Source: Ruminococcus_C sp963590855 (lineage in GTDB: Bacteria > Bacillota > Clostridia > Oscillospirales > Ruminococcaceae). From it: a stretch of 12,778 nt of DNA. Of the stretch, positions 6,134 through 12,778 are shown one piece after another (position 1 is the stretch's first letter; each line of letters starts with the position of its first letter). The notes below the pieces were generated by a model. That model saw only the letters and a list, made by a program, of their open reading frames with translations. It was not told where the DNA came from and searched no databases. The DNA is taken from contig CAVAQT010000046.1 in NCBI GenBank assembly GCA_963590855.1, positions 1 through 12,778 of the forward strand. The letters are read 5' to 3'. The position numbers were made by a program, and so were the translations under genes.

Positions 6134-9100
6134 TTATTTGATAGTTTTCCCGGATTTTTCCAATATTTCCAGTACCTCCCGGAGCAGTTCCAGCGGCGGT
6201 TCTTCGGCAAGTTTCACCCCAAGATAGGGCTTTCCTACCGTGCCGAACTGCACCCGTCCCCGGTATTTCTGAGACAGCGCCCCGATCATCTCCGGCGTAG
6301 GATGCTCCACATAAAACAGCATACTGCCGCCGCGCTGGTTGATTTCCGTGATACCCAGCTGTGCCGCTGTGTTCCGCAGCCGGGAGACCGTCAGCAGACC
6401 CATGACCTCTTTCGGCGGCTCACCGTAGCGGTCGATGAGTTCGTCCAGCAGATCCATTTCGTCCTCCTGATTCTGGATGCTGGCGATCTTCCGGTACATA
6501 TCCAGGCGCTGGCTGAGGCTTTCCATATAGCTTTCCGGTATATGCGCGTCGATCTGGATGTCCACGGTACATTCCGCCGTCTCCTGGATCGGCTCGCCCT
6601 TTGCCTCCGCCACAGCTTCGCCCAGCAGCCGCAGGTACATGTCATAGCCCACCGCTTCCATATGGCCGTGCTGCTGTCCGCCCAGCAGGCTGCCTGCGCC
6701 GCGTATTTCCAGATCGCGCATGGCAATGTGAAAACCGCTGCCGAACTGGGTGAACTCCCGCATTGCTGCCAGCCGCCGCGCCGACTCGTCCCGGAGCACC
6801 TTGTCTCGCTGGAAGGTGAAATAGGCATACGCCCGGCGGTTGGAGCGCCCCACGCGTCCCCGGAGCTGATACAGCTGAGACAGCCCGAAGCAGTCCGCAT
6901 TCTCAATAATCAGCGTATTCACATTGGGAACGTCCACGCCAGTCTCGATGATAGTAGTGCAGACCAGGATATCCGCTTCATGTTCCACCAGCCTACGCCA
7001 GATCTCCGACATTTCCGCTTCCCCCATCCGTCCGTGCGCCACTAGGATACGGGCATCCGGCAGATATTTTTGCAGCTTGGATGCGGTAAACTCAATGGTA
7101 TCCACGCGGTTGTGGATGTAGTACACCTGACCGCCGCGCTTCAGTTCCCGCTGGATCGCCTGAATGAGCATGGGCTCGCTGTATTCCATGACATAGGTCT
7201 GCACCGGATAGCGATCCTGGGGCGGCTGAGAGATAACGGACATATCCCGGATGCCGCTCATCGCCATGTTCAGCGTCCGGGGAATGGGCGTTGCAGACAG
7301 GGTCAGCATATCCACGCCAGCGAACATCTGCTTGAATTTTTCTTTGTGCGCCACGCCGAACCGCTGCTCCTCATCCACGACAGCAAGCCCTAGGGCGTGG
7401 AACTCCACATCCTTCTGCACAATGCGGTGGGTGCCGATGATGACATCTGCCTTACCGCTTTTGATCTCCTTGAGGATCTCTTTCTGCCGCTTTGCCGGAA
7501 CAAACCGGGACAGCATCACCACATTCACCGGGAAATGCTCGAACCGCCGCAGCGCCGTCTGGTAGTGCTGCATGGCGAGCACCGTTGTGGGCACCAGAAT
7601 AGCACACTGCTTTCCGCTCATGACGCATTTCATTGCAGCACGAAGCGCCACCTCTGTCTTGCCGAATCCCACGTCGCCGCAGAGCAGCCGATCCATGGGA
7701 CGCTCCTGCTCCATGTCGTGCTTGATCTCGTCGATGCACGCCATCTGATCCTCCGTCTCCACATAGGGGAAACGCGCCTCAAAGTCGCGCTGCTCCTGCG
7801 TATCCGGCTCAAAGGAAAAGCCCTTGGTCTTTTCCCGCTTGGCATAGAGCGCCAGCAGTTCATCTGCCATATCCCGCACCGCACGGCGCACGTTGTTCCG
7901 GGTCTTTTGCCACTCCGGCGAGGACAGCCGGCTCAGCTTGACGTTAGCGTCCTCACGAGGGCCGATATACTTGGACACCATATCCAGCTGTGTGACCGGC
8001 ACATAGAGATTTTCCTTGCCGGCATACTGGATGGTGATATAATCCTTGGTCACGCCCTCCAGTTCCAGCTTGCGGATGCCCAGAAAGCGCCCGATGCCGT
8101 GGAGCGCATGCACCACCAGATCTCCCGGCGTAATGTCTGCCAGTGTGCGGATCTCTTCGCCCCGGCGGTGCTGCTTCCGGCGGCGTTTTCCGGCGCGGAG
8201 CGTCCGTGCCTGGGTAATCAGCGCCGTTTTGATCTCCGGATAGGCGAATCCGCCGGAAAAGCTTCCGGTGCGGAGATAGACCATTCCGGCCTGCCATTCG
8301 CTGTCCTCCTTTGCCGTTTCGCAGCAGATGCCGCTCTCCTGCAAGTCCTGCTGCAAAATGGGCAGCGTTTTCTCACTTCCGGCGCAGAGCACCGTGCAGT
8401 AACCCTGCTCACAGTACGCCTTCAGATCCTCTGTCAGCTGCCGCAGTTCGCCGCCCCAGGACGCATTCTGCACCGCCTGGACGCTGAGCAGTTTCTGAAA
8501 TTCCACGTGTTCGCCGCCCTGCAAAAAGTTGCTGAGATACACCTGAAAGCGTTTGTCCAGCTGTACTGCCACCGCCGCCGGATCCTGATAATAGCCCTCC
8601 AGTCCCCGGCAAAGACTGCCCTCTTCCAGAAGCAGCTTGCAGTCCTCCTGGTACTGCGCCATCAGTCCGCGCTGGCTCTCCACAATTGCGCCGTATTCGC
8701 TCCAGCAAACCGTCTGCATGCCGTAATCATAGAGCATGGACGGCTTTTCCCGGAGCAGCGGCGCATATTTGTCCAGATGCACCGGGAGCATCCCGGCTTC
8801 CAGATGGTCGGCGTCGGCGTACAGCTTTTCCCGCGCCAGATCCGCCCGGCGGCTACGCAGAGATTTTCCCAGTTTCCGGATCTTCTCCGCCAGTTCTGCC
8901 GGATCGCACAGCGTTTCTCGCGCCGGCGGAACGCGTACTTCGTCAATGGCATCCGTCCGGCGCTGGGTCTCCGGATCAAACAGTGACATGGTGTCAATGG
9001 TATCATCCCAGAATTCAACACGCACCGGCGCAGCCATCTGCACCGGGAACACATCCAGAATATCGCCCCGGACAGAGAACTGTCCCGGCCCGGAGACGCT

Positions 9101-9595
9101 CTCTCCGCGGACATAGCCGCAGGCGGACAGCTTCTGGGTCAGCGCCGCCAGGTCTGCGGTGCCGTCCCGCCGCAGCAGGGTGGTGTTTTCCTCCAGCTGC
9201 TCCGGCGAAAGCGTCGGCTGCAAAAGTGCTTCGATGCTAGCGGCTGCTACACGGCACTGTCCTGTATGAATCGCCGTCAGCGCCGCGATCCGGGCATGTT
9301 CATAGGCAGTGGTAATGCCCTCTACCGGCGTCAGCACCACCTCTTTTGCCGGAAACATCCACGCCGCGGTCTCATCCAGCATCGTGTTGATATCATCGCA
9401 GAGCCGCCGTGCTTCTGCTTCATCGGCAGTAATCACCAGCACCGGCGCAGACTTCCGGCTCAGGGCTGCCAGCAGATGTGCCTTGTGGATCTGAGAAACG
9501 CCGGTAAATGAAATGGGTGTCACGCCTTCCTGCTGTGCCTGCACCAGTTCCCGGTATGCGGTCAGCTTTTCCATTGTTGCTGCAAAAAACTGCAT
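6134..9595 (-). CDS. mfd: Transcription-repair coupling factor Mfd
   Basis: 1153 residues, full length. Mfd is an ATP-driven dsDNA translocase that pushes stalled RNA polymerase off DNA and recruits UvrA. Domains in order: UvrB-like N-terminal module (including the GQFSVRGDILDVFP segment), CarD-type RNA-polymerase interaction domain starting near residue 488 (GDLVVHALHGIGRFLGI at 491), translocase with Walker A GDVGFGKT (640-647), DEEQ box (741-744), SATPIPRTLN, TTIIETGVDVPNV and QLRGRVGRS motifs, TRG motif (about 951-977, ending GGQQHG), and the C-terminal domain. The ATG at 9595 is preferred over the frame start at 9769: AAGGAG lies 6 bases upstream and MQFFAATMEKLTAY is a natural beginning, while the 58 upstream codons lie mostly in an inserted repeat element. 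It follows glmU and pth, probably as one operon. Confidence 0.98.
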   Translation of the reverse strand: MQFFAATMEKLTAYRELVQAQQEGVTPISFTGVSQIHKAHLLAALSRKSAPVLVITADEAEARRLCDDINTMLDETAAWMFPAKEVVLTPVEGITTAYEHARIAALTAIHTGQCRVAAASIEALLQPTLSPEQLEENTTLLRRDGTADLAALTQKLSACGYVRGESVSGPGQFSVRGDILDVFPVQMAAPVRVEFWDDTIDTMSLFDPETQRRTDAIDEVRVPPARETLCDPAELAEKIRKLGKSLRSRRADLAREKLYADADHLEAGMLPVHLDKYAPLLREKPSMLYDYGMQTVCWSEYGAIVESQRGLMAQYQEDCKLLLEEGSLCRGLEGYYQDPAAVAVQLDKRFQVYLSNFLQGGEHVEFQKLLSVQAVQNASWGGELRQLTEDLKAYCEQGYCTVLCAGSEKTLPILQQDLQESGICCETAKEDSEWQAGMVYLRTGSFSGGFAYPEIKTALITQARTLRAGKRRRKQHRRGEEIRTLADITPGDLVVHALHGIGRFLGIRKLELEGVTKDYITIQYAGKENLYVPVTQLDMVSKYIGPREDANVKLSRLSSPEWQKTRNNVRRAVRDMADELLALYAKREKTKGFSFEPDTQEQRDFEARFPYVETEDQMACIDEIKHDMEQERPMDRLLCGDVGFGKTEVALRAAMKCVMSGKQCAILVPTTVLAMQHYQTALRRFEHFPVNVVMLSRFVPAKRQKEILKEIKSGKADVIIGTHRIVQKDVEFHALGLAVVDEEQRFGVAHKEKFKQMFAGVDMLTLSATPIPRTLNMAMSGIRDMSVISQPPQDRYPVQTYVMEYSEPMLIQAIQRELKRGGQVYYIHNRVDTIEFTASKLQKYLPDARILVAHGRMGEAEMSEIWRRLVEHEADILVCTTIIETGVDVPNVNTLIIENADCFGLSQLYQLRGRVGRSNRRAYAYFTFQRDKVLRDESARRLAAMREFTQFGSGFHIAMRDLEIRGAGSLLGGQQHGHMEAVGYDMYLRLLGEAVAEAKGEPIQETAECTVDIQIDAHIPESYMESLSQRLDMYRKIASIQNQEDEMDLLDELIDRYGEPPKEVMGLLTVSRLRNTAAQLGITEINQRGGSMLFYVEHPTPEMIGALSQKYRGRVQFGTVGKPYLGVKLAEEPPLELLREVLEILEKSGKTIK

Positions 9596-9629
9596 GGCTG
9601 TCTCCTTTCTGTTGTTGTTCCGTCTGTAC

Positions 9630-9632
9630 TCA
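9630..9632. repeat. Target site duplication, left copy (TCA)
   Basis: TCA directly precedes the terminal repeat GAACCTGTCTTC and is matched by TCA at 9794-9796 after the other end. A 3-bp TNA duplication fits insertion by an IS5/IS1031-type transposase, known from that family. At three bases the match could be chance, but its symmetrical placement supports it. Confidence 0.6.
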
Positions 9633-9793
9633 GAACCTGTCTTCATAAGAAATGTATGTGGATTTTCGAGCATAATTTTGTTGCAGACAAGGCAAAAATA
9701 CGCAGGCGGGCTCTCGCCCAGCAAGTATTTTTCACGCAGTATGCAGCAAAATTTGCCGAAAAGACACATGTATACGCTTGTGAAGACAGGTTC
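9633..9793. mobile_element. MITE-like long inverted-repeat element in the pth-mfd gap
   Basis: A 161-bp element whose two halves are imperfect reverse complements over their whole length, meeting at a GGGC-TCTC-GCCC hairpin tip (9708-9719). Its outer ends are perfect: GAACCTGTCTTCA (9633-9645) and TGAAGACAGGTTC (9781-9793). Shared inner blocks include GATTTTCG/CTTTTCGG, AATTTTGTTGCA/AATTTTGCTGCA and AAAAATAC. It is flanked by TCA on both sides. There is no transposase gene, so it would be non-autonomous, moved by an enzyme elsewhere; the end sequence and 3-bp duplication suggest an IS5-group (IS1031-like) transposase, an inference. It fills nearly the whole space between pth and mfd; as RNA it would form a long hairpin in the operon transcript. 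Confidence 0.8.
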
Positions 9794-10423
9794 TCAATGA
9801 CTGTACAGATTCATTGCGCCGTTCATATCGCCGCCGACGATCTTTTTCGCCGCATCTGCCGCATGCTCCAGCGCCGGCTGCAAAGCGGCCATATCCTCTT
9901 CGCTGAACTTCGACAGCACCCAGTCCGCCAGATCGTACTGGGGATTGGGCTTTGCGCCCACGCCCACCCGGATACGGGGAAATTCCTCTGTGCCCAGCTG
10001 TGCAATGATGCTCTTGATGCCGTTATGTCCGCCGGCGCTGCCCTTTCGGCGCAGGCGCAGCTTTCCTGGCGGCAGAGAGATATCATCATAGATGACCAGC
10101 ACCTGCTCCGGCGGGATCTTGTAAAAGTTTGCCGCAGCCGCGATGGCATCACCGCTGAGATTCATATAAGTGGTGGGCTTCATCAGCAGACAGCGCACTT
10201 CTCCCAGCATCGCCTCGCAGCAGTTGGATTTAAACTTCATCTGATCCGGCTTCACGTCGCACTGCTTCGCCAGTTCTTCCACCGCCAGAAAGCCGGCATT
10301 GTGCCGGGTGTTCTCATATTCCAGACCAGGATTTCCCAGTCCGGCAACGATCCAAGTCAGCCTGCCGTGAACATTTCCGGCAGAACCCGACTCGATCTGC
10401 TTGAATAGATCAAAAATACCCAT
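9794..10423 (-). CDS. pth: Peptidyl-tRNA hydrolase
   Basis: 209 residues from the chosen ATG at 10423. Pth hydrolyses peptidyl-tRNAs that drop off ribosomes and is usually essential. The family residues are present: N31 in AGLGNPG, H41 in NTRHNAG, N88 in YMNLSG, catalytic-neighbour D113 in IYDDISLPPGKLRLR, and N134 in GGHNGIKS. The first 20 or so residues (MGIFDLFKQI...) extend beyond the Escherichia coli type and form a likely helix. The ATG seven codons upstream (10444) is less likely: it sits inside the arm of a hairpin and has no ribosome site. Shine-Dalgarno support for 10423 is modest (AGG about 11 bases upstream). The stop codon is TGA at 9796-9794, exactly at the edge of the repeat element. 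Lies between glmU and mfd. Confidence 0.97.
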   Translation of the reverse strand: MGIFDLFKQIESGSAGNVHGRLTWIVAGLGNPGLEYENTRHNAGFLAVEELAKQCDVKPDQMKFKSNCCEAMLGEVRCLLMKPTTYMNLSGDAIAAAANFYKIPPEQVLVIYDDISLPPGKLRLRRKGSAGGHNGIKSIIAQLGTEEFPRIRVGVGAKPNPQYDLADWVLSKFSEEDMAALQPALEHAADAAKKIVGGDMNGAMNLYSH

Positions 10424-10440
10424 TTTCTCTTTAACCTGCT

Positions 10441-10474
10441 TCATGCGGCACCGGAAACGCCCGATGCCGCATGA
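10441..10474 (-). promoter_or_regulatory. Leader hairpin directly upstream of pth
   Basis: A perfect 10-bp inverted repeat, TCATGCGGCA (10441-10450) and TGCCGCATGA (10465-10474), has a 14-nt loop in which CGG/CCG can add three more pairs. It has no T tail, so it is not a terminator. It ends 17 bases before the chosen pth start and would bury the alternative ATG at 10444. It could protect or process the mRNA or tune translation; unproven. Confidence 0.5.
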
Positions 10475-10485
10475 ATCCTTTCGTA

Positions 10486-10534
10486 TTTCAAAAAAGTTGT
10501 CCCCATAAGCCCATGGTCTTTTTGCAGTAGGGAC
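10486..10534 (-). terminator. Possible attenuator in the glmU-pth gap
   Basis: On the minus strand GTCCC (10534-10530) can pair with GGGAC (10503-10499), with a nested CCAT/ATGG stem, followed by AACTTTTTTG. The stem is weak and the loop large, so at most partial termination is expected and glmU-pth-mfd read-through is likely. Confidence 0.25.
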
Positions 10535-10538
10535 GATG

Positions 10539-10561
10539 CTGCACAGAAAAACTCCGTGCAG
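10539..10561 (-). other. Hairpin directly after glmU
   Basis: CTGCACAGA (10539-10547) and TCCGTGCAG (10553-10561) form nine pairs (one G-U in RNA) around a 5-nt loop, starting 9 bases past the glmU stop codon. No T tract follows on the minus strand. It is most simply a 3' mRNA stem within the operon transcript. Confidence 0.4.
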
Positions 10562-10569
10562 TACTATCT

Positions 10570-11964
10570 TTATTTCTTTGCGTCATCCTCCGGGAACAGC
10601 TTGCTCTTCAGTTTTTTCAGGCTGTAGCCCTCCTTGACCTTGAGGTCTGCGCGCTCTACCGCCAGGGCATAATCCGGCACATCCTTAGTAACAGTAGAAC
10701 CTGCGGCAGTATAAGCACCCTTACCCAGTTCTACCGGTGCGATCAGATTGGTATTGCAGCCGATAAAGCAGTTGTCGCCGATGACACAGCGCTGCTTTTT
10801 CAGACCGTCATAGTTTACGGTGACTGTACCGCAGCCGAAGTTTACCTTCTTGCCTACATCGCTGTCGCCCACATAGGTGAGGTGTGCAATCGCAGTCTGT
10901 TCCCCTACGGTAGAGTTCTTGACCTCTACAAAGTCGCCGATCTTGACACCGTTCTTGAGGTGAGAATTGGGGCGGATATGTACAAACGGCCCTGCCTTGA
11001 CGGCATCCTCGATTTCAGACTCAAACGCCTGAACATAATTCAGCGTCACATGATCGCCGATCCTGCAGTCCTCAATGAGACAGTTCGGCCCGATCACGCA
11101 CTTTGCGCCGATCTTGGTTTTACCTCTTAAAATAGTACCCGGCAGAATGGTTGTCTCCGCACCGATCTCGACATCATTGCCGATGATAATGCCGTCCATA
11201 TTAACAAAGTTGACGCCGTTGTCCATGTGCTTTTCCAGAACGCGTTCCTGCGCCACCTTGTTCAGATGCAGCAGATCCTTTCGGGTATTTGCGCCCAGGA
11301 TCACATCCGGATTTTCGCTTCGGTATGCGCTCGCCTTCCAGCCCCGTTCCAGTGCCAGACCAACGGTGTCAGTCAGATAATATTCGCCCTGCGCATTAGA
11401 CTGGGACAGACCGCCCAGCAGCTCCAGCAGTGCCTTGGTTCTGAACCAGTATGCGCCGGAGTTTACCTCGCGGATCTCCCGCTGTGCTTCGGTGGCATCC
11501 TTTTCTTCCACAATGGCGGCGAGTCCGGTCTCACTGCGCAGGATTCTGCCATAGCCCTTGGGCTGTTCCAGTTCTGCGGTAATGACGGTCACGGCGTTTT
11601 CCTGTGCCTCATGCAGCTTCAGCGCATTGGAAATGGTTTCGCTGTCCATAAACGGCGCGTCACCGCAGAGTACCAGGGTGTTGCCGTCGGTAAATTCCTG
11701 CATGAACTTTTCAGCCTGCATCACCGCATGACCGGTGCCCAGCTGTTCTGCCTGGAGCGCCGTGCGGTAGCGGCTGCCCAGATACAGCTCCACATACTGC
11801 GCCTTATAGCCAGTGACCACACAGATCCGGTTCAGACCTGCGCCCTCACAAGCGCGGATGACCCATCCCAGCATAGGAACGTCCAGTACCTGGAGCATGG
11901 GCTTCGGGATGGCTGCTTTCATACGATTGCCGTGTCCGCCGGCAAGAATAACGACTTGATTCAT
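10570..11964 (-). CDS. glmU: Bifunctional GlmU: GlcNAc-1-P uridyltransferase / GlcN-1-P acetyltransferase
   Basis: 464 residues. GlmU acetylates glucosamine-1-P and couples it to UTP, giving UDP-GlcNAc for peptidoglycan and other wall polymers; cytoplasmic. The N-terminal nucleotidyltransferase has VVILAGGHGNRMKAAIPKPML (K21 in the usual place), QLGTGHA (74-80) and LCGDAPF (D102). The C-terminal left-handed beta-helix holds R331, K349, H361 in the HLTYVGD segment, Y364, N375, N384 in NYDG and K390, matching the acetyltransferase catalytic set. The ATG at 11964 has AGGAGG 8 bases upstream; the longer open frame to 12282 spans the promoter. The nucleotide loop reads GHGNR instead of the more usual GxGTR. 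It leads a probable glmU-pth-mfd operon, an order also known in Bacillus subtilis, where other genes are interspersed. Confidence 0.97.
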   Translation of the reverse strand: MNQVVILAGGHGNRMKAAIPKPMLQVLDVPMLGWVIRACEGAGLNRICVVTGYKAQYVELYLGSRYRTALQAEQLGTGHAVMQAEKFMQEFTDGNTLVLCGDAPFMDSETISNALKLHEAQENAVTVITAELEQPKGYGRILRSETGLAAIVEEKDATEAQREIREVNSGAYWFRTKALLELLGGLSQSNAQGEYYLTDTVGLALERGWKASAYRSENPDVILGANTRKDLLHLNKVAQERVLEKHMDNGVNFVNMDGIIIGNDVEIGAETTILPGTILRGKTKIGAKCVIGPNCLIEDCRIGDHVTLNYVQAFESEIEDAVKAGPFVHIRPNSHLKNGVKIGDFVEVKNSTVGEQTAIAHLTYVGDSDVGKKVNFGCGTVTVNYDGLKKQRCVIGDNCFIGCNTNLIAPVELGKGAYTAAGSTVTKDVPDYALAVERADLKVKEGYSLKKLKSKLFPEDDAKK

Positions 11965-12073
11965 CTTCGGATCCTCCTGTAAAATATATCCCGTCCGGCA
12001 CGCCCGGACAGAAGTGATCTGTTTTTGCAGTGCGCTCTCCCTGGATACCCCATCCGGAAAACGCCCCCTATAC

Positions 12074-12102
12074 ATTATGACAAAATCTTGAAAGGATTGC
12101 AA
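12074..12102 (-). promoter_or_regulatory. Promoter of glmU (and probably pth-mfd)
   Basis: On the minus strand -35 TTGCAA (12102-12097, four of six), a 17-bp spacer and -10 CATAAT (12079-12074, five of six). Upstream lies TTTTTTTGAAAAAA, very like the tract above the tRNA promoter. The start would be near 12067, with a leader of about 103 nt. Confidence 0.7.
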
Positions 12103-12206
12103 GGCTTTTTTCAAAAAAAGTTCGGCTATTGTGATTTTTGTATAACTTGCCACAAAAAAGGGAGTAATTTTTTCTTGAAAAGTGTATAGTATTTTCATGG
12201 GAAATA

Positions 12207-12215
12207 TGCTATAAT
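12207..12215 (+). promoter_or_regulatory. Extended -10 promoter of ppdK
   Basis: TGC (12207-12209) precedes a perfect TATAAT (12210-12215). There is no good -35: TAGTAT at 12187-12192 is the best at 17 bp. The region upstream is strongly A/T-rich, which may compensate. The start would be near 12222. Confidence 0.65.
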
Positions 12216-12235
12216 AATTATGAGCCGGTTGAAAA

Positions 12236-12258
12236 GAGGGAATTTGCCAGATTTCCTC
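12236..12258 (+). promoter_or_regulatory. ppdK leader hairpin
   Basis: GAGGGAA (12236-12242) and TTTCCTC (12252-12258) form seven pairs (one G-U) with a 9-nt loop about 14 bases after the predicted start. No T tract follows, so it is not a terminator. It may stabilise the mRNA. Confidence 0.4.
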
Positions 12259-12315
12259 AAATGCAATCACGCAGCCGGACATACAATCGAAATCAAAAAT
12301 TGGAGGTATTTACCA

Positions 12316-12778
12316 ATGGCAAACAAATGGGTTTATATGTTTAGCGAAGGCGACATGACCATGCGTAATCTCCTCGGCGGTAAGGGTGCAAACCTGGCTG
12401 AGATGACCAGCATCGGTCTGCCGGTACCGCAGGGCTTCACTATTACAACCGAGGCCTGCACGCAGTACTATGAGGACGATCGCAAGATCAGTGACGAGAT
12501 CATGGATCAGGTTATGGACGGCGTCAAGAAGATGGAAGAGATCAACGGCAAGAAGTTCGGCGATCTGGAGAACCCGCTGCTAGTTTCCGTTCGTTCCGGT
12601 GCACGTGCATCCATGCCGGGTATGATGGACACCATCCTGAACCTGGGTCTGAACGACGACGTTGTAGCTGCTATGATCAAGGGCAACCCGGATCCGGCTT
12701 TCGAGCGTTTCGTATATGACTCCTACAGACGTTTCATCCAGATGTTCTCCGACGTTGTTATGGAAGTCGGCAAGAAGT
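12316..12778 (+). CDS. ppdK: Pyruvate, phosphate dikinase, N-terminal part (runs off window)
   Basis: The first 154 codons are present and the gene continues past the window. PPDK interconverts pyruvate, ATP and phosphate with PEP, AMP and pyrophosphate; in fermenting Clostridia it serves glycolysis or PEP supply. The visible part is the N-terminal nucleotide-binding domain: YMFSEGDMTMRNLLGGKGAN with K23 in the glycine-rich loop, LPVPQGFTITT, and the hallmark VSVRSGARASMPGMMDT (90-106, R93). The ATG at 12316 has GGAGG (12302-12306) 9 bases upstream. Five of seven arginines use CGT and lysines are mostly AAG, unlike the CGC/CGG-rich recG and mfd, which suggests high expression. Full PPDK has about 870-880 residues, so roughly four fifths is missing here. 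Confidence 0.97.
   Translation, partial: MANKWVYMFSEGDMTMRNLLGGKGANLAEMTSIGLPVPQGFTITTEACTQYYEDDRKISDEIMDQVMDGVKKMEEINGKKFGDLENPLLVSVRSGARASMPGMMDTILNLGLNDDVVAAMIKGNPDPAFERFVYDSYRRFIQMFSDVVMEVGKK

Larger units (their letters stand above)
11965..12315. other. Divergent glmU/ppdK intergenic region
   Basis: This 351-base stretch has no convincing gene. It holds the glmU leader (about 100 nt, with small hairpins such as GTCCGG 11993-11998 with CCGGAC 12004-12009), the minus-strand glmU promoter (12074-12102), an A/T-rich block (12103-12206), the plus-strand ppdK promoter (12207-12215) and the ppdK leader (about 94 nt). I could not match either leader to a known riboswitch. Confidence 0.7.

Noticed and set aside
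6011..7045. Plus-strand open frame of 344 codons
   Set aside because: Mostly antisense to the mfd 3' end; no ribosome site and no family features.
7397..8986. Plus-strand open frame of 529 codons
   Set aside because: It lies wholly antisense to mfd, is rich in His, Leu, Arg and Gln as expected from reversing G/C-biased codons, and has no family motif or ribosome site.
550..9769. Defence island or novel multi-gene system
   Set aside because: Every long gene except the surface protein and the binding protein is a recognised core function, and neither of these two has partner genes beside it.
9633..9793. Long inverted repeat considered only as a pth terminator
   Set aside because: The arms are about 80 bases, symmetrical to the ends, flanked by a 3-bp duplication, and no T tract follows on the minus strand, so a mobile element explains it better.
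11965..12066. glmU leader considered as a riboswitch
   Set aside because: Only short hairpins are present, with no recognisable conserved aptamer core and no terminator before the ribosome site.

Overview
The window looks like a chromosomal housekeeping segment of a Gram-positive anaerobe of the Clostridia, most likely a Ruminococcus-like member of the Oscillospiraceae/Ruminococcaceae. The evidence is indirect: a glmU-pth-mfd order like that of Firmicutes, strong AGGAGG ribosome binding sites, TTGACA/TATAAT promoters with extended -10 (TGC) elements, G/C-rich third codon positions in the long genes, an aspartate-rich solute-binding lipoprotein, an Asn/Ser-rich surface protein ending in a QTGD sorting-like tail, and a pyruvate phosphate dikinase. 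Genus is an inference, because no 16S or marker search was possible.

Layout, left to right. Positions 1-367 hold a minus-strand tRNA operon transcribed Val(TAC)-Asp(GTC)-Phe(GAA)-Gly(GCC), with the Gly gene cut by the window edge; its near-consensus promoter is at 418-446. recG (550-2595, minus) follows, with its own promoter directly behind the terminator of the next gene. 2829-4295 (minus) encodes an extracellular solute-binding lipoprotein without any permease gene nearby; a 7-bp-arm palindrome just downstream of its start site looks like an operator. rnhA (4528-4965, plus) is divergent from it and convergent with 5074-5952 (minus), a secreted or cell-wall protein with an Asn/Ser/Thr-rich stalk; the two converge on one bidirectional hairpin terminator. 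From 6134 to 11964 (minus) lies glmU-pth-mfd, probably read from one promoter at 12074-12102. The pth-mfd gap is filled by a 161-bp long-inverted-repeat element (MITE-like, 9633-9793) whose 3-bp target duplication TCA is the complement of the pth stop codon. On the far right, ppdK (12316 onward, plus) starts divergently and runs off the window.

How the genes relate: RecG, RNase HI and Mfd each deal with R-loops, stalled forks or stalled RNA polymerase, so the window contains three parts of the transcription-replication conflict machinery, though they are in separate transcription units. GlmU makes UDP-GlcNAc for the cell wall, Pth recycles peptidyl-tRNA, and PpdK works in PEP/pyruvate metabolism. 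I see no defence system, CRISPR array, prophage or biosynthetic cluster. The most notable items are the MITE-like insertion at the pth stop codon, the probable operator in front of the orphan binding protein, and the surface protein with a non-canonical sorting-type C terminus.
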